Below are positions 10,146 to 22,835 of a stretch of 64,000 nucleotides of DNA, piece by piece (the first letter of the stretch is position 1; each line of letters starts with the position of its first letter). A program made the position numbers and the translations under genes. The DNA lies in NCBI RefSeq assembly GCF_043290135.1, contig NC_134703.1, positions 108,014,005-108,078,004 of the forward strand. The letters are read 5' to 3'. This stretch comes from Rhipicephalus microplus. Its lineage: Eukaryota; Arthropoda; Arachnida; Ixodida; Ixodidae. The notes below the pieces were generated by a model. The model worked only from the letters and a program-made list of their open reading frames with translations, was not told where the DNA came from and did no database searches.

Positions 10146-12160
10146 TTTGTTATTTTCATTATTTTCATGGGCATTCATGATCGTTCGGATATTGAGGAAA
10201 AAGGTTTCTCTCGTATACCGACTGCTGTGCTTTGATGCAACTGTTGGTTGGACGCTTTCATCGGCCGCAATAGCTCAGTGGTAGAGCACTGGTCTCGTAA
10301 ACAAGGGGTCGTGAGTTCAAACCTCACTGGCGGTATTAGTTCCCTTATTATTTTTATGGTTACTCATGAACGTTCGGATAACGAGGAACTAGTTTTCCGT
10401 CGTATAGCGTCAGCTGTGCTTTCATGTAACTGTTGATTGGACGCTGTCACCGGCCGCTATAGCTCAGTTGTAGAGCACTGGTCTCGTAAACCAGGGGTCG
10501 TGAGTTTAAACCTCGCTGGCGGCAATAGTTATTTTTATTATTTTTATGGGTACTCATGAACGTTCGGATAACGAGCAAACAGTTTTCCCTCGTATAGCGT
10601 CAGCTGTGCTTTGATGTAACTGTTTGTTGGACGCTGTCACCGGCCGCTATAGCTCAGTGGTAGAGCACTGGTCTCGTAAACCAGGGTTGGTGAGTTCAAG
10701 CCTCACTGGCGGCATTTGTTATTTTTATAATTTTATGGGTAGTCATAAACTTTCGGATAACGAGGAACCAGTTTTTTTTTCGTATAGCGACAGCTGTGCT
10801 TTGATGCAAATGTTGGTTGGACGCTGTCACCGGCCGCTATAGCTCAGTGGTAGAGCACTGGTCTCGTAAACCAGGGGACGTGAGTTCAAACCTCACTGGC
10901 GGCATTAGTTATTTTTATATTTCTTATGGTTACTCAGGAACGTTCGGATAACGAGGAACCAGTTTTCCCTCGTATAGCGTCCGCTGTGCTTTGATGTAAC
11001 TGTTGGTTGGATGCTCTCACCGGCCGCTATAGCTCAGTGGTAGAGCACTGGTCTTGTAAACCAGGGGTCGTGAGTTCAAACCTCACTGGCGGAATTAGTT
11101 CCTTTATTATTTTTATGGGTACTCAGAAACGTTCGGATAATGAGGAACCAGTTTTCCCTCGTATGGCGACAGCTGTGCTTTAATGCAAATGTTGGTTGGA
11201 CACTTTCATCGGCTGCTATAGCTCAGTGGTAGAGCACTGGTCTTGTAAACCAGGGGTCGTGAGTTGAAACCTCACTGGCGTCATTAGTGATTTTTATTAT
11301 TTTTATGGTTATTCATGAACGTTCGGATAACGAGAAACCAGTTTTCCCGCATATAGCGACAGCTGTGCTTTGATGTAACTGTTGGTTGGACTCTTTCACC
11401 GGCCGCTATAGCTCTGTGGTAGAGCACTGGTCTCGTAAACCAGGGGTCGTGAGTTCTAACCTCACTGACGGAATTAGTTCCTTTATTACTTTTATGGGTA
11501 GTCATAAACTTTCGGATAACGAGGAACCAGTTTTTCCTCGTATGGCGACAGCTGTGCTTTGATGCAAATGTTGGTTGGACACTTTCATTGGCCGGTATAG
11601 CTCAGTGGTAGAGCACTGGTCTTGTAAACCAGGGGTCGTGAGTTTAAAACTCACTGGCGGCAATAGTTATTTTTATTATTTTTATGGGTACTCATGAACG
11701 TTCGGATAACGAGCAAACAGTTTTCCCTCGTATAGCGTCAGCTGTGCTTTGATGTAACTGTTTGTTGGACGCTGTCACCGGCCGCTATAGCTCAGTGGTA
11801 GAGCACTGGTCTCGTAAACCAGGGTTGGTGAGTTCAAGCCTCACTGGCGGCATTAGTTATTTTTATTATTTTTATGGTTATTCATGAACGTTCGGATAAC
11901 GAGAAACCAGTTTTTTCTCGTATAGCAACAGCTGTGATTTGATGTAACTGTTGGTTGGACGCTTTCACCGGCTGCTATAGTTCAGTGGTAGAGCACTGGT
12001 CTTGTAAACCAGGGGTCGTGAGTTCAAACCTCACTGGCGGCATTAGTTATTTTTATTATTCTTATGGTTACTCATGAACGTTCGGATAACGAGCAACCAG
12101 TTTTCCCTAGTATAGCGTCAGCTGTGCTTTGATGTAACTGTTGGTTGGACGCTGTCACCG

Positions 12161-12232
12161 GCCGCCTTAGCTCAGTGGTAGAGCACTAGTCTCGAAAACC
12201 AGGGGTCGTGAGTTCAAACCTCACTGGCGGCA
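12161..12232 (+). tRNA. tRNA-Thr-like unit with CGA anticodon, second copy
   Basis: Copy of the unit at 7992 carried by the 4169-bp duplication, with the same CTCGAAA loop and the same stem mismatches. Confidence 0.7.
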
Positions 12233-15200
12233 TTAGTTATTTTTATTATTCTTATGGTTACTCATGAACGTTCGGATAACGAGGAACCAGTTTTTTCTCG
12301 TATACCAACTGCTGTGCTTTGATGCAACTTTTGGTTCGACACTTTCACCGGCCGCTATGCTCAGTGGTAGAGCACTGGTCTCGTAAACCAGGGGTCGTGA
12401 GTTCAAACCTCACTGGCGGCATTAGTTATTTTTATTATTTTTATGGTTATTCATGAACGTTCGGATAACGAGAAACCAGTTTTTTCTCGCATAGCAACAG
12501 CTGTGATTTGATGTAACTGTTGGTTGGACGCTTTCACCGGCTGCTATAGCTCAGTGGTAGAGCACTGGTCTTGTAAACCAGGGGTCGTGAGTTCAAACCT
12601 CACTGGCGGCATTAGTTATTTTTATTATTCTTATGGTTACTCATGAACGTTCGGATAACGAGGAACCAGTTTTCCTTAGTATAGCGTCAGCTGTGCTTTG
12701 ATGTAACTGTTGGTTGGACGCTGTCACCGGCCGCTTTAGCTCAGTGGTAGAGCACTAGTCTCGTAAACCAGGGTTGGTGAGTTCAAGCCTCACTGGCGGC
12801 ATTAGTTTTTTTTTGTTATTTTTATGGTTATTCATGAACGTTCGGATAACGAGGAACCAGTTTTCCCTCGTATGGCGACAGCTGTGCTTTGATGCAAATG
12901 TTGGTTGGACACTTTCATCGGCCGCTATAGGTAAGTGGTAGAGCAGTGGTCTTGTAAACCAGGGGTCTTGAGTTCAAACCTCACTGGCGGCATTAGTTAT
13001 TTTTATTATTTTGTGGTTAGTCATGAACGTTCGGATAACTAGGAACTAGCTTTCCCTCGTATAGCGTCAGCTGTGCTTTCATGCAGCTGTTGGTTGGACG
13101 CTGTCACCGGCCGCTATAGCTCAGTTGTAGAGCACTGGTCTCGTAAACCAGGGGTCGTGAGTTCAAACCTCACTGGCGGCATTAGTTATTTTTATATTTC
13201 TTATGGTTACTCAGGAACGTTCGGATAACGAGGAACCAGTTTTCCCTCGTATAGCGTCCGCTGTGCTTTGATGTAACTGTTGGTTGGACGCTGTCACCGG
13301 CCGCTATAGCTCAGTGGTAGAGCACTGGTCTTGTAAACCAGGGGTCGTGAGTTCAAACCTCACTGGCGGAATTAGTTCCTTCATTATTTTTATGGGTACT
13401 CATAAACGTTCGGATAACCAGGAACCAGTTTTCTCTCGTATGGCGACAGCAGTGCTTTGATGCAAATGTTGGTTGGACACTTTCATCGGCCGCTATAGCT
13501 GAGTGGTAGAGCACTGGTCTTGTAAACCAGGGGTCGTGAGTTCAAACCTCACTGGCGGCATTAATTATTTTTATTATTCTTATGGTTACTCATGAACGTT
13601 CGGATAACGAGGAACTAGTTTTTTCTCGTATACCAACTGCTGTGCTTTGATGTAACTGTTGGTTGGACGCTGTCACGGGCCGCTATAGCTCAGTGGTAGA
13701 GCACTGGTCTCGTAAACCAGGGGTCGTGAGTTCAAACCTCACTGGCGGATTTACTTATTTTTATTATTTTTGTTGGTATTCATGAACGTTCGGATAACGA
13801 GAAACTAGTTTTCCCTCGTATAGCAACAGCTGTGATTTGATGTAACTGTTGGTTGGACGCTTTCACCGGCCGCTATAGCTCAGTGGTAGAGCACTGGTCT
13901 CGTGAACCAGGAGTCGTGAGTTTTAACCTCACTGGCGGCATTAGTTATTTTCATTATTTTTATGGGTACTCATGAACGTTCGGATAACGAGAAACCAGTT
14001 TTTCCTCGTATAGCAGCAGCTGTGCTTTGATGCAACTGTTGGCTGGACGCTTTCACAGGCCGCTATAGCTCAGTGGTAGAGCACTGGTCTTGTAAACCAG
14101 GGGTCGTGAGTTCAAAGCTCACTGGCGGCATTTTTTATTTTCAATAGTTTTATACATGATTGTTCGGATAACGAGGGACCGGTTTTCCCTCGTATAGCGT
14201 CAGTTGTGCTTTGATGCAACTGTTGGCTGGACGCTTTCACAGGCCGCTATAGCTCAGTGGTAGAGCACTGGTCTTGTAAACCAGGGGCCGTGAGTTCAAA
14301 CCTCACTGGCGGCATTTGTTATTTTCATTATTTTCATGGGCATTCATGATCGTTCGGATATTGAGGAAAAAGGTTTCTCTCGTATACCGACTGCTGTGCT
14401 TTGATGCAACTGTTGGTTGGACGCTTTCATCGGCCGCAATAGCTCAGTGGTAGAGCACTGGTCTCGTAAACAAGGGGTCGTGAGTTCAAACCTCACTGGC
14501 GGTATTAGTTCCCTTATTATTTTTATGGTTACTCATGAACGTTCGGATAACGAGGAACTAGTTTTCCGTCGTATAGCGTCAGCTGTGCTTTCATGTAACT
14601 GTTGATTGGACGCTGTCACCGGCCGCTATAGCTCAGTTGTAGAGCACTGGTCTCGTAAACCAGGGGCCGTGAGTTCAAACCTCACTGGCGGCATTTGTTA
14701 TTTTCATTATTTTCATGGGCATTCATGATCGTTCGGATATTGAGGAAAAAGGTTTCTCTCGTATACCGACTGCTGTGCTTTGATGCAACTGTTGGTTGGA
14801 CGCTTTCATCGGCCGCAATAGCTCAGTGGTAGAGCACTGGTCTCGTAAGCAAGGGGTCGTGATTTCAAACCTCACTGGCGGTATTAGTTCCTTTATTATT
14901 TTTATGGGTACTCATGAACGTTCGGATAACGAGGAATCAGTTTTCCCTCGTATAGCGTCAGCTGTGCTTTGATGTTACTGTTGGTTGGACGCTGTCACCG
15001 GCCGCTATAGCTCAGTGGTAGAGCACTGGTCTCGTAAACCAGGGTTGGTGAGTTCAAGCCTCACTGGCGGCATTAGTTATTTTTATTATTTTTATGAGTA
15101 CTCATGAACGTTCGGATAACGAGGAACCAGTTTTTTCTCGAATGGCGACAGCTGTGCTTTGATGCAAATGTTGGTTGGGCACTTTCATCGGCCGCTATAG

Positions 15201-17466
15201 CTCAGTGGTAGAGCACTGGTCTCGTAAACCAGGGGTCGTGAGTTCAAACCTCCCTGGCGGCATTAGTTATTTTCATTATTCTTATGAGTACTCAGGATCG
15301 TTCGGATATTGAGGAACAAGTTTTTTCACGTATACCAACTGCTGTGCTTTAATGCAAATGTTGGTTGGACACTTTCATCGGCTGCTATAGCTCAGTGGTA
15401 GAGCACAGGTCTTGTAAACCAGGGGTCTTGAGTTGAAACCTCACTGGCGGCATTAGTTATTTTTATTATTTTTATTGTTATTCATGAACGTTCGGATAAC
15501 GAGAAACCAGTTTTCCCGCGTATAGCGACAGCTGTGCTTTGATGTAACTGTTAGTTGGACTCTTTCACCGGCCACTATAGCTCAGTGGTAGAGCACTGGT
15601 CTCGTAAACCAGGGGTCGTGAGTTCTAACCTCACTGACGGAATTAGTTCCTTTATTACTTTTATGGGTAGTCATAAACTTTCGGATAATGAGGAACCAGT
15701 TTTCCCTCGTATGGCGACAGCTGTGCTTTGATGCAAATGTTGGTTGGACACATTCATCGGCCGGTATAGCTCAGTGGTAGAGCACTGCTCTTGTAAACCA
15801 GGGGTCGTGAGTTTGAACCTCACTGGCGGCAATTGTTATTTTTATTATTTTTATGGGTACTCATGAACGTTCGGATAACGAGCAAACAGTTTTCCCTCGT
15901 ATAGCGTCAGCTGTGCTTTGATGTAACTGTTTGTTGGACGCTGTCACCGGCCGCTATAGCTCAGTGGTAGAGCACTGGTCTCGTAAACCAGGGTTGGTGA
16001 GTTCAAGCCTCACTGGCGGCATTAGTTATTTTTATTATTTTTATGGTTATTGATGAACGTTCGGATAACGAGAAACCAGTTTTTTCTCGTATAGCAACAG
16101 CTGTGATTTGATGTAACTGTTGGTTGGACGCTTTCACCGGCTGCTATAGCTCTGTGGTAGAGCACTGGTCTTGTAAACCAGGGGTCGTGAGTTCAAACCT
16201 CACTGGCGGCATTAGTTATTTTTATTATTCTTATGGTTACTCATGAACGTTCGGATAACGAGGAACCTGTTTTCCCTAGCATAGCGTCAGCTGTGCTTTG
16301 ATGTAACTGTTGGTTGGACGCTGTCACCGGCCGCTATAGCTCAGTGGTAGAGCACTAGTCTCGTAAACCAGGGGTCGTGAGTTCAAACCTCACTGGCGGA
16401 AGTAGTTCCTTTATTATTTTTATGGGTACTCATAAACGTTCGGATAACGAGGAACCAGTTTTCTCTCGTATGGCGACATCAGTGCTTTCATGCAAATGTT
16501 GGTTGGGCACTTTCATCTGCCGCGATAGCTCAGTGGTAGAGTACTGGTCTTGTAAACCAGGGGTCGTGAGCTCAAACCCCACTGGCGGAATTACTTATTT
16601 TTATTATTTTTGTTGGTATTCATGAACGTTCGGATAACGAGAAACTAGTTTTCCCTCGTATAGCAACAGCTGTGATTTGATGTAACTGTTGCTTGGACGC
16701 TTTCACCGGCCGCTATAGCTCAGTGGTACAGCACTGGTCTCGTAAACCAGGCGTCGTGAGTTCTAACCTCACTGGCGGAATTAGTTCTTTTATTATTTTT
16801 ATGGGTACTCATAAACTTTCGGATAACGAGGAACCAGTTTTCCCTCGTATAGCAACAGCTGTGCTTTGATGCAACTGTTGGCTGGACGGTTTCACAGGCC
16901 GCTATAGCTCATTGGTAGAGCACTGGTCTCGTAAACCAGGGTTTGTGAGTTCAAGCCTCACTGGCGGCATTAGTTATTTTTATTATTTTTATGGTTATTC
17001 ATGAACGTTCGGATAACGAGGAACCAGTTTTTCCTCGTATTGCGACAGCTGTGCTTTGATGCAAATGTTGGTTGGACACTTTCATCGGCCGCTATAGCTC
17101 AGTGGTAGAGCACTGGTCTCGTAAACCAGGGGTCGTGAGTTCAAACCTCACTGGCGGCATTTGTTATTTTCATTATTCTTATGAGTACTCAGGATCGTTC
17201 GGATATTGAGGAACAATTTTTCTCTCGTATACCGACTGCTGTGCGTTGATGCAACTGTTGGTTGGACGCTTTTATCGGCCGCAATAGCTCAGTGGTAGAG
17301 CACTGGTCTCGTAAACCAGGGGTCGTGAGTTCAAACCTCACTGGCGGAATTAGTTCCTTTATTATTTTTATGGTTACTCATGAACGTTCGGATAACGAGG
17401 AACTAGTTTTCCCTCGTATAGCGTCAGCTGTGCTTTCATGTAACTGTTGATTGGACGCTGTCACCG

Positions 17467-17538
17467 GCCGCTATAGCTCAGTGGTAGAGCACTGGTCTCG
17501 TAAACCAGGGGTCGTGAGTTCAAACCTCACTGGCGGCA
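17467..17538 (+). tRNA. tRNA-Thr(CGT), intact
   Basis: Consensus tRNA body, followed by a distinct spacer (ACTTATTTTTATTAATTTTG). Copies at 25031, 29957 and 36202 share both body and spacer. Confidence 0.9.
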
Positions 17539-18035
17539 TTACTTATTTTTATTAATTTTGTTGGTATTGATAAACTTTCGGATAACGAGGAACCAGTTTT
17601 CCGTCGTATAGCAACAGCTGTGCTTTGATGCAACTGTTGGCTGGACGCTTTCACAGGCCGCTATAGCTCAGTGGTAGATCACTGGTCTTGTAAACCAGGG
17701 GCCGTGAGTTCAAACCTCACTGGCGGCATTTGTTATTTTCATTATTTTCATGGGCATTCATGATCGTTCGGATATTGAGGAAAAAGGTTTCTCTCGTATA
17801 CCGACTGCTGTGCTTTGATGCAACTGTTGGTTGGACGCTTTCATCGGCCGCAATAGCTCAGTGGTAGAGCACTCGTCTCGTAAACAAGGGGTCGTGAGTT
17901 CAAACCTCACTGGCGGTATTAGTTCCTTTATTATTTTTATGGGTACTCATACACGTTCGGATAACGAGGAACCAGTTTTTTCTCGTATAGCAACAGCTGT
18001 GCTTTGATGCAACTGTTGGTTGGACGCTTTCACCA

Positions 18036-18099
18036 GCCTCAGTGGTAGAGCGCTGGTCTCGTAAACCAGGGGTCGTGAGTTCAAACCTCACTGGCGGGA
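18036..18099 (+). pseudogene. tRNA-Thr(CGT) with 8-nt deletion of the 5' acceptor
   Basis: GCCTCAGTGG replaces GCCGCTATAGCTCAGTGG, removing most of the 5' acceptor strand and the start of the A box (64 nt in all). The rest, including loop CTCGTAA and the T arm, is intact. Cannot form an acceptor stem. The unit step shrinks to 182 bp here. Confidence 0.85.
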
Positions 18100-20871
18100 T
18101 TAGTTATTTTTATTATTTTTATGATTACTCATGAACGTTCAAATAACGAGGAATCAGTTTTCCCTCGTATAGCGTCAGCTGTGCTTTGATGTTACGGTTG
18201 GTTGGACGCTGTCACCGGCTCCTATAGCTCAGTGGTAGAGCACTGGTCTCGTAAACCAGGGTTGGTGAGTTCAAGCCTCACTGGCGGCATTAGTTATTTT
18301 TATTATTTTTATGGTTATTCATGAACGTTCGGATAACGAGGAACCAGTTTTTTCTCGTATGGCGACAGCTGTGCTTTGATGCAAATGTTGGTTGGACACT
18401 TTAATCGGCCGCTATAGCTCAGTGGTAGAGCACTGGTCTTGTAAACCAGGGGTCTTGAGTTGGTACCTCACTGGCGGCATTAGTGATTTTTATTATTTTT
18501 ATGGTTATTCATGAACGTTCGGATAACGAGAAACAGTTTTCCCGCATATAGCGACAGCTGTGCTTTGATGTAACTGTTGGTTGGACTCTTTCACCGGCCG
18601 CTATAGCTCTGTGGTAGAGCACTGGTCTCGTAAACCAGGGGTCGTGAGTTCTAACCTCACTGACGGAATTAGTTCCTTTATTACTTTTATGGGTAGTCAT
18701 AAACTTTCGGATAACGAGGCACCAGTTTTTCCTCGTATGGCGACAGCTGTGCTTTGATGCAAATGTTGGTTGGACGCTTTCACCGGCTGCTATAGCTCAG
18801 TGGTAGAGCACTGGTCTTGTAAACCAGGGGTCGTGAGTTCAAACCTCACTGGCGGCATTAGTTATTTTTATTATTCTTATGGTTACTCATGAACGTTCGG
18901 ATAACGAGGAACCAGTTTTCCCTAGTATAGCGTCAGCTGTGCTTTGATGTAACTGTTGGTTGGACGCTGGCACCGGCCGCTTTAGCTCAGTGGTAGAGCA
19001 CCAGTCTCGTAACCCAGGGTTGGTGAGTTCAAGCCTCACTGGCGGCATTAGTTTTTTTTTATTATTTTTATGGTTATTCATGAACGTTCGGATAACGAGA
19101 AACAGTTTTCCCTCGTATGGCGACAGCTGTGCTTTGATGCAAATGTTGGTTGGACACTTTCATCGGCCGCTATAGGTAAGTGGTAGAGCAGTGGTCTTGT
19201 AAACCAGGGGTCTTGAGTTCAAACCTCACTGGCGGCATTAGTTATTTTTATTATTTTTATGGTTAGTCATGAACGTTCGGACAACTAGGAACTAGCTTTC
19301 CCTCGTATAGCGTCAGCTGTGCTTTCATGTAACTGTTGGTTGGACGCTGTCACCGGCCGTAATAGCTCAGTGGTAGAGCACTGGTCTCGTAAACCAGGGG
19401 TCGTGAGTTCAAACCTCACTGGCGGCATTAGTTATTTTTATATTTCTTATGGTTACTCAGGAACGTTCGGATAACGAGGAACCAGTTTTCCCTCGTATAG
19501 CGTCCGCTGTGCTTTGATGTAACTGTTGGTTGGACGCTGTCACCGGCCGCTATAGCTCAGTGGTAGAGCACTGGTCTTGTAAACCAGGGGTCGTGAGTTC
19601 AAACCTCACTGGCGGAATTAGTTCCTTTATTATTTTTATGTGTACTCATAAACGTTCGGATAACGAGGAACCAGTTTTCTCTCGTATGGCGACAGCAGTG
19701 CTTTGATGCAAATGTTGGTTGGACACTTTCATCGGCCGCTATAGCTCAGTGGTAGAGCACTGGTTGTGTAAACCAGGGGTCGTGAGTTCAAACCTCATTG
19801 GTGGAATTTGTTATTTTTATTATTTTATGGGTAGTCATAAACTTTCGGATAACGAGGAACCAGTTTTCCCTCGTATAGCGACATCTGTGCTTTGATGCAA
19901 ATGTTGGTTGCACAATTCATCGGAAGCTATAGCTCAGTGGTAGAGCACTGGTCTCGTAAACCAGGGTTGGTGACTTCAAGCCTCACTGGCGGCATTAGTT
20001 ACTTTTATTATTTTTGTTGGTACTCATGAACGTTCGGATAACGAGAAACTAGTTTTCCCTCGTATACCAACAGCTGTGATTTGATGTAACTGTTGGTTGG
20101 ACGCTTTCACCGGCCGCTATAGCTCAGTGGTAGAGCACTGGTCTCGTGAACCAGGAGTCGTGAGTTTTAACCTCACTGGCGGCAGTAGTTATTTTCATTA
20201 TTTTTATGGGTACTCATGAACGTTCGGATAACGAGGAACCAGTTTTCTCTCGTATGGCGAAAGCAGTGCTTTGACGCAAATGTTGGTTGGACACTTTCAT
20301 CGGCCGCTATAGCTCAGTGGTAGAGCACTGGTCTTGTAAACCAGGGGTCGTGAGTTCAAACCTCACTTCCGGCATTTGTTATTTTCATTATTTTTATGGG
20401 TACTCATGATCGTTCGGATATTGAGGAACAATTTTTCTCTCGTATACCGACTGCTGTGCGTTGATGCAACTGTTGGTTGGACGCTTTTATCGGCCGCAAT
20501 AGCTCAGTGGTAGACCACTGGTCTCGTAAACCAGGGGTCGTGAGTTCAAACCTCACTGGCGGAATTAGTTCCTTTATTATTTTTATGGTTACTCATGAAC
20601 GTTCGGATAACGAGGAACTAGTTTTCCCTCGTATAGCGTCAGCTGTGCTTTCATGTAACTGTTGATTGGACACTGTCACCGGCCGCTATAGCTCAGTGGT
20701 AGAGCACTGGTCTCGTAAACCAGGGGTCGTGAGTTCAAACCTCACTGGCGGCATTACTTATTTTTATTAATTTTGTTGGTATTGATAAACTTTCGGATAA
20801 CGAGGAACCAGTTTTCCGTCGTATAGCAACAGCTGTGCTTTGATGCAACTGTTGGCTGGACGCTTTCACAG

Positions 20872-20943
20872 GCCGCTATAGCTCAGTGGTAGAGCACTGG
20901 TCTTGTAAACCAGGGGCCGTGAGTTCAAACCTCACTGGCGGCA
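20872..20943 (+). tRNA. tRNA-Thr(TGT), intact
   Basis: Complete cloverleaf, loop CTTGTAA, variable region GGGCC. Copies at 33362 and 38850. Its close relative at 17657 has GATC in place of GAGC in the D stem. Confidence 0.88.
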
Positions 20944-22763
20944 TTTGTTATTTTCATTATTTTCATGGGCATTCATGATCGTTCGGATATTGAGGAAAAA
21001 GTTTCTCTCGTATACCGACTGCTGTGCTTTGATGCAACTGTTGGTTGGACACTTTCACCGGCCGCTATAGCTCAGTGGTACAGCACTGGTCTCGTAAACC
21101 AGGGGTCGTGAGTTCTAACCTCAATGGCGGAATTAGTTATTTTTATTGTTTCTATGGTTACTCATGAACGTTCGAATAATGAGGAACCAGTTTTTTCTCG
21201 TATACCAACTGCTGTGCTTTGATGCAACTGTTGGTTGGACACTTTCATCGGCCGCTATAGCTCAGTAGTACAGCACTGGTCTCGTAAACCAGGGGTCGTG
21301 AGTTCAAACCTCATTGGTGGCATTTGTTATTTTTATTATTTTATGGGTAGTCATAAACTTTCGGATAACGAGGAACCAGTTTTCCCTAGTATAGCGACAG
21401 CTGTGCTTTGATGCAAATGTTGGTCGGATACTTCATCGGCCGCTATAGCTCAGTGGTAGAGCACTGGTCTTGTAAACCAGGGGTCGTGAGTTCAAACCTC
21501 ACTGGCGGCATTAGTTACTTTTATTATTTTTATGGTAACTCATGAACGTTCGGATAACAAGGAACTTGTTTTTCCTCGTATAGCGTCAGCTGTGCTTTCA
21601 TGTAATTGTTGGTTGGACGCTGTCACCGGCCGCTATAGCTAAGTGGTAGAGCACTGGTCTCGTAAACCAGGGGTCGTGAGTTCAAACCTCACTGGTGGGA
21701 TTACTTATTTTTATTATTTTTGTTGGTATTCATGAACGTTCGGATAACGAGAAACTAGTTTTCCCTCGTATAGCAACAGCTGTGATTTGATGTAACTGTT
21801 GGTTGGAAGCTGTCACCGGCCGCTATAGCTCAGTGGTAGAGCACTGGTCTCGTAAACCAGGGTTGGTGAGTTCAAGCCTCACTGGCGGCATTAGTTATTT
21901 TTATTATTTTTATGGATACTCATGAACGTTCGGATAACGAGAAACCAGTTTTCCCTCGTATAGCGACAGCTGTGCTCTGATGTAACTGTTGGTTGGACGC
22001 TTTCACCGGCCGCTATAGCTCAGTGGTACAGCACTGGTCTCGTAAACCAGGCGTCGTGAGTTCTAACCTCACTGGCGGAATTAGTTCTTTTATTATTTTT
22101 ATGGGTACTCATAAACTTTCAGATAACGAGGAACCAGTTTTCCCTCGTATAGCAACAGCTGTGCTTTGATGCAACTGTTGGCTGGACGGATTCACAGGCC
22201 GCTATAGCTCAGTAGTACAGCACTGGTCTCGTAAACCAGGGGTCGTGAGTTCAAACCTCATTGGTGGCATTTGTTATTTTTATTATTTTATGGGTAGTCA
22301 TAAACTTTCGGATAACGAGGAACCAGTTTTCCCTCGTATAGCGTCAGATGTGCTTTGATGTAACTGTTGGTTGGACGCGGTCACCAGCCGCTATAGCTCA
22401 GTGGTAGAGCACTGGTCTCGTAAACAAGGGGTCGTGAGTTAAAACCTCACTGGCGGCATTTGTTATTTTCATCTTTATGGATACTCATGAACGTTCGGAT
22501 AACGAGGAACCAGTTTTCCCTCGTATAGCGACAGCTGTGCTCTGATGTAACTGTGTGTTGGAGGCTTTCACCGGCCGCTATAGCTCAGTGGTACAGCACT
22601 GGTCTCGTAAACCAGGGGTCGTGAGTTAAAACCTCACTGGCGGCATTTGTTATTTTCATTATTTTTATGGATACTCATAAACTTTCGGATAACGAGGAAC
22701 CAGTTTTCCCTCGTATAGCAACAGCTGTGCTTTGATGCAACTGTTGGCTGGACGGTTTCACAG

Positions 22764-22835
22764 GCCGCTATAGCTCAGTGGTAGAGCACTGGTCTTGTAA
22801 ACCAGGGGTCGTGAGTTCAAACCTCACTGGCGGCA
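22764..22835 (+). tRNA. tRNA-Thr(TGT), intact consensus
   Basis: Consensus body with TGT anticodon and all stems paired. Reference for the TGT class; repeated at 35254. Confidence 0.9.

Larger units (their letters stand above)
6317..14660 (+). repeat. 4169-bp (22-unit) tandem duplication
   Basis: Copy 1 is about 6317-10490 and copy 2 about 10490-14660. I saw no base difference in the lines I compared. The internal junction lies inside the tRNA at 10453, between the CTCGT loop (~10484) and the variable region (10498): its 5' half matches the unit at 14622, its 3' half matches the unit at 6284. This is the signature of unequal crossing-over between two tRNA bodies. Confidence 0.88.
6311..14700 (+). 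tRNA. tRNA-Thr tandem array, segment 2 (44 units, two 22-unit copies)
   Basis: Forty-four units (c = CGT, u = TGT, x = CGA). First copy: 6474c 6664c 6854u 7043u 7233c 7422u 7612c 7802u 7992x 8182c 8371u 8561c 8752u 8941c 9131u 9320u 9510c 9700c 9890u 10074u 10264c 10453c. Second copy, each start exactly 4169 higher: 10643c 10833c 11023u 11212u 11402c 11591u 11781c 11971u 12161x 12351c 12540u 12730c 12921u 13110c 13300u 13489u 13679c 13869c 14059u 14243u 14433c 14622c. This segment contains the two CGA-anticodon units, the first units with a GGTAAGTGG A box (8752, 12921) and the first A37-to-G units (9700, 13869). Confidence 0.93.

Noticed and set aside
10248..10436. 62-residue sense ORF with SSVVEHWSRKPGVVSSNLTGG-like sequence, recurring from 10248 to 63732
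   Set aside because: This is a translation of the tRNA body itself; such peptides are well-known spurious tRNA ORFs.
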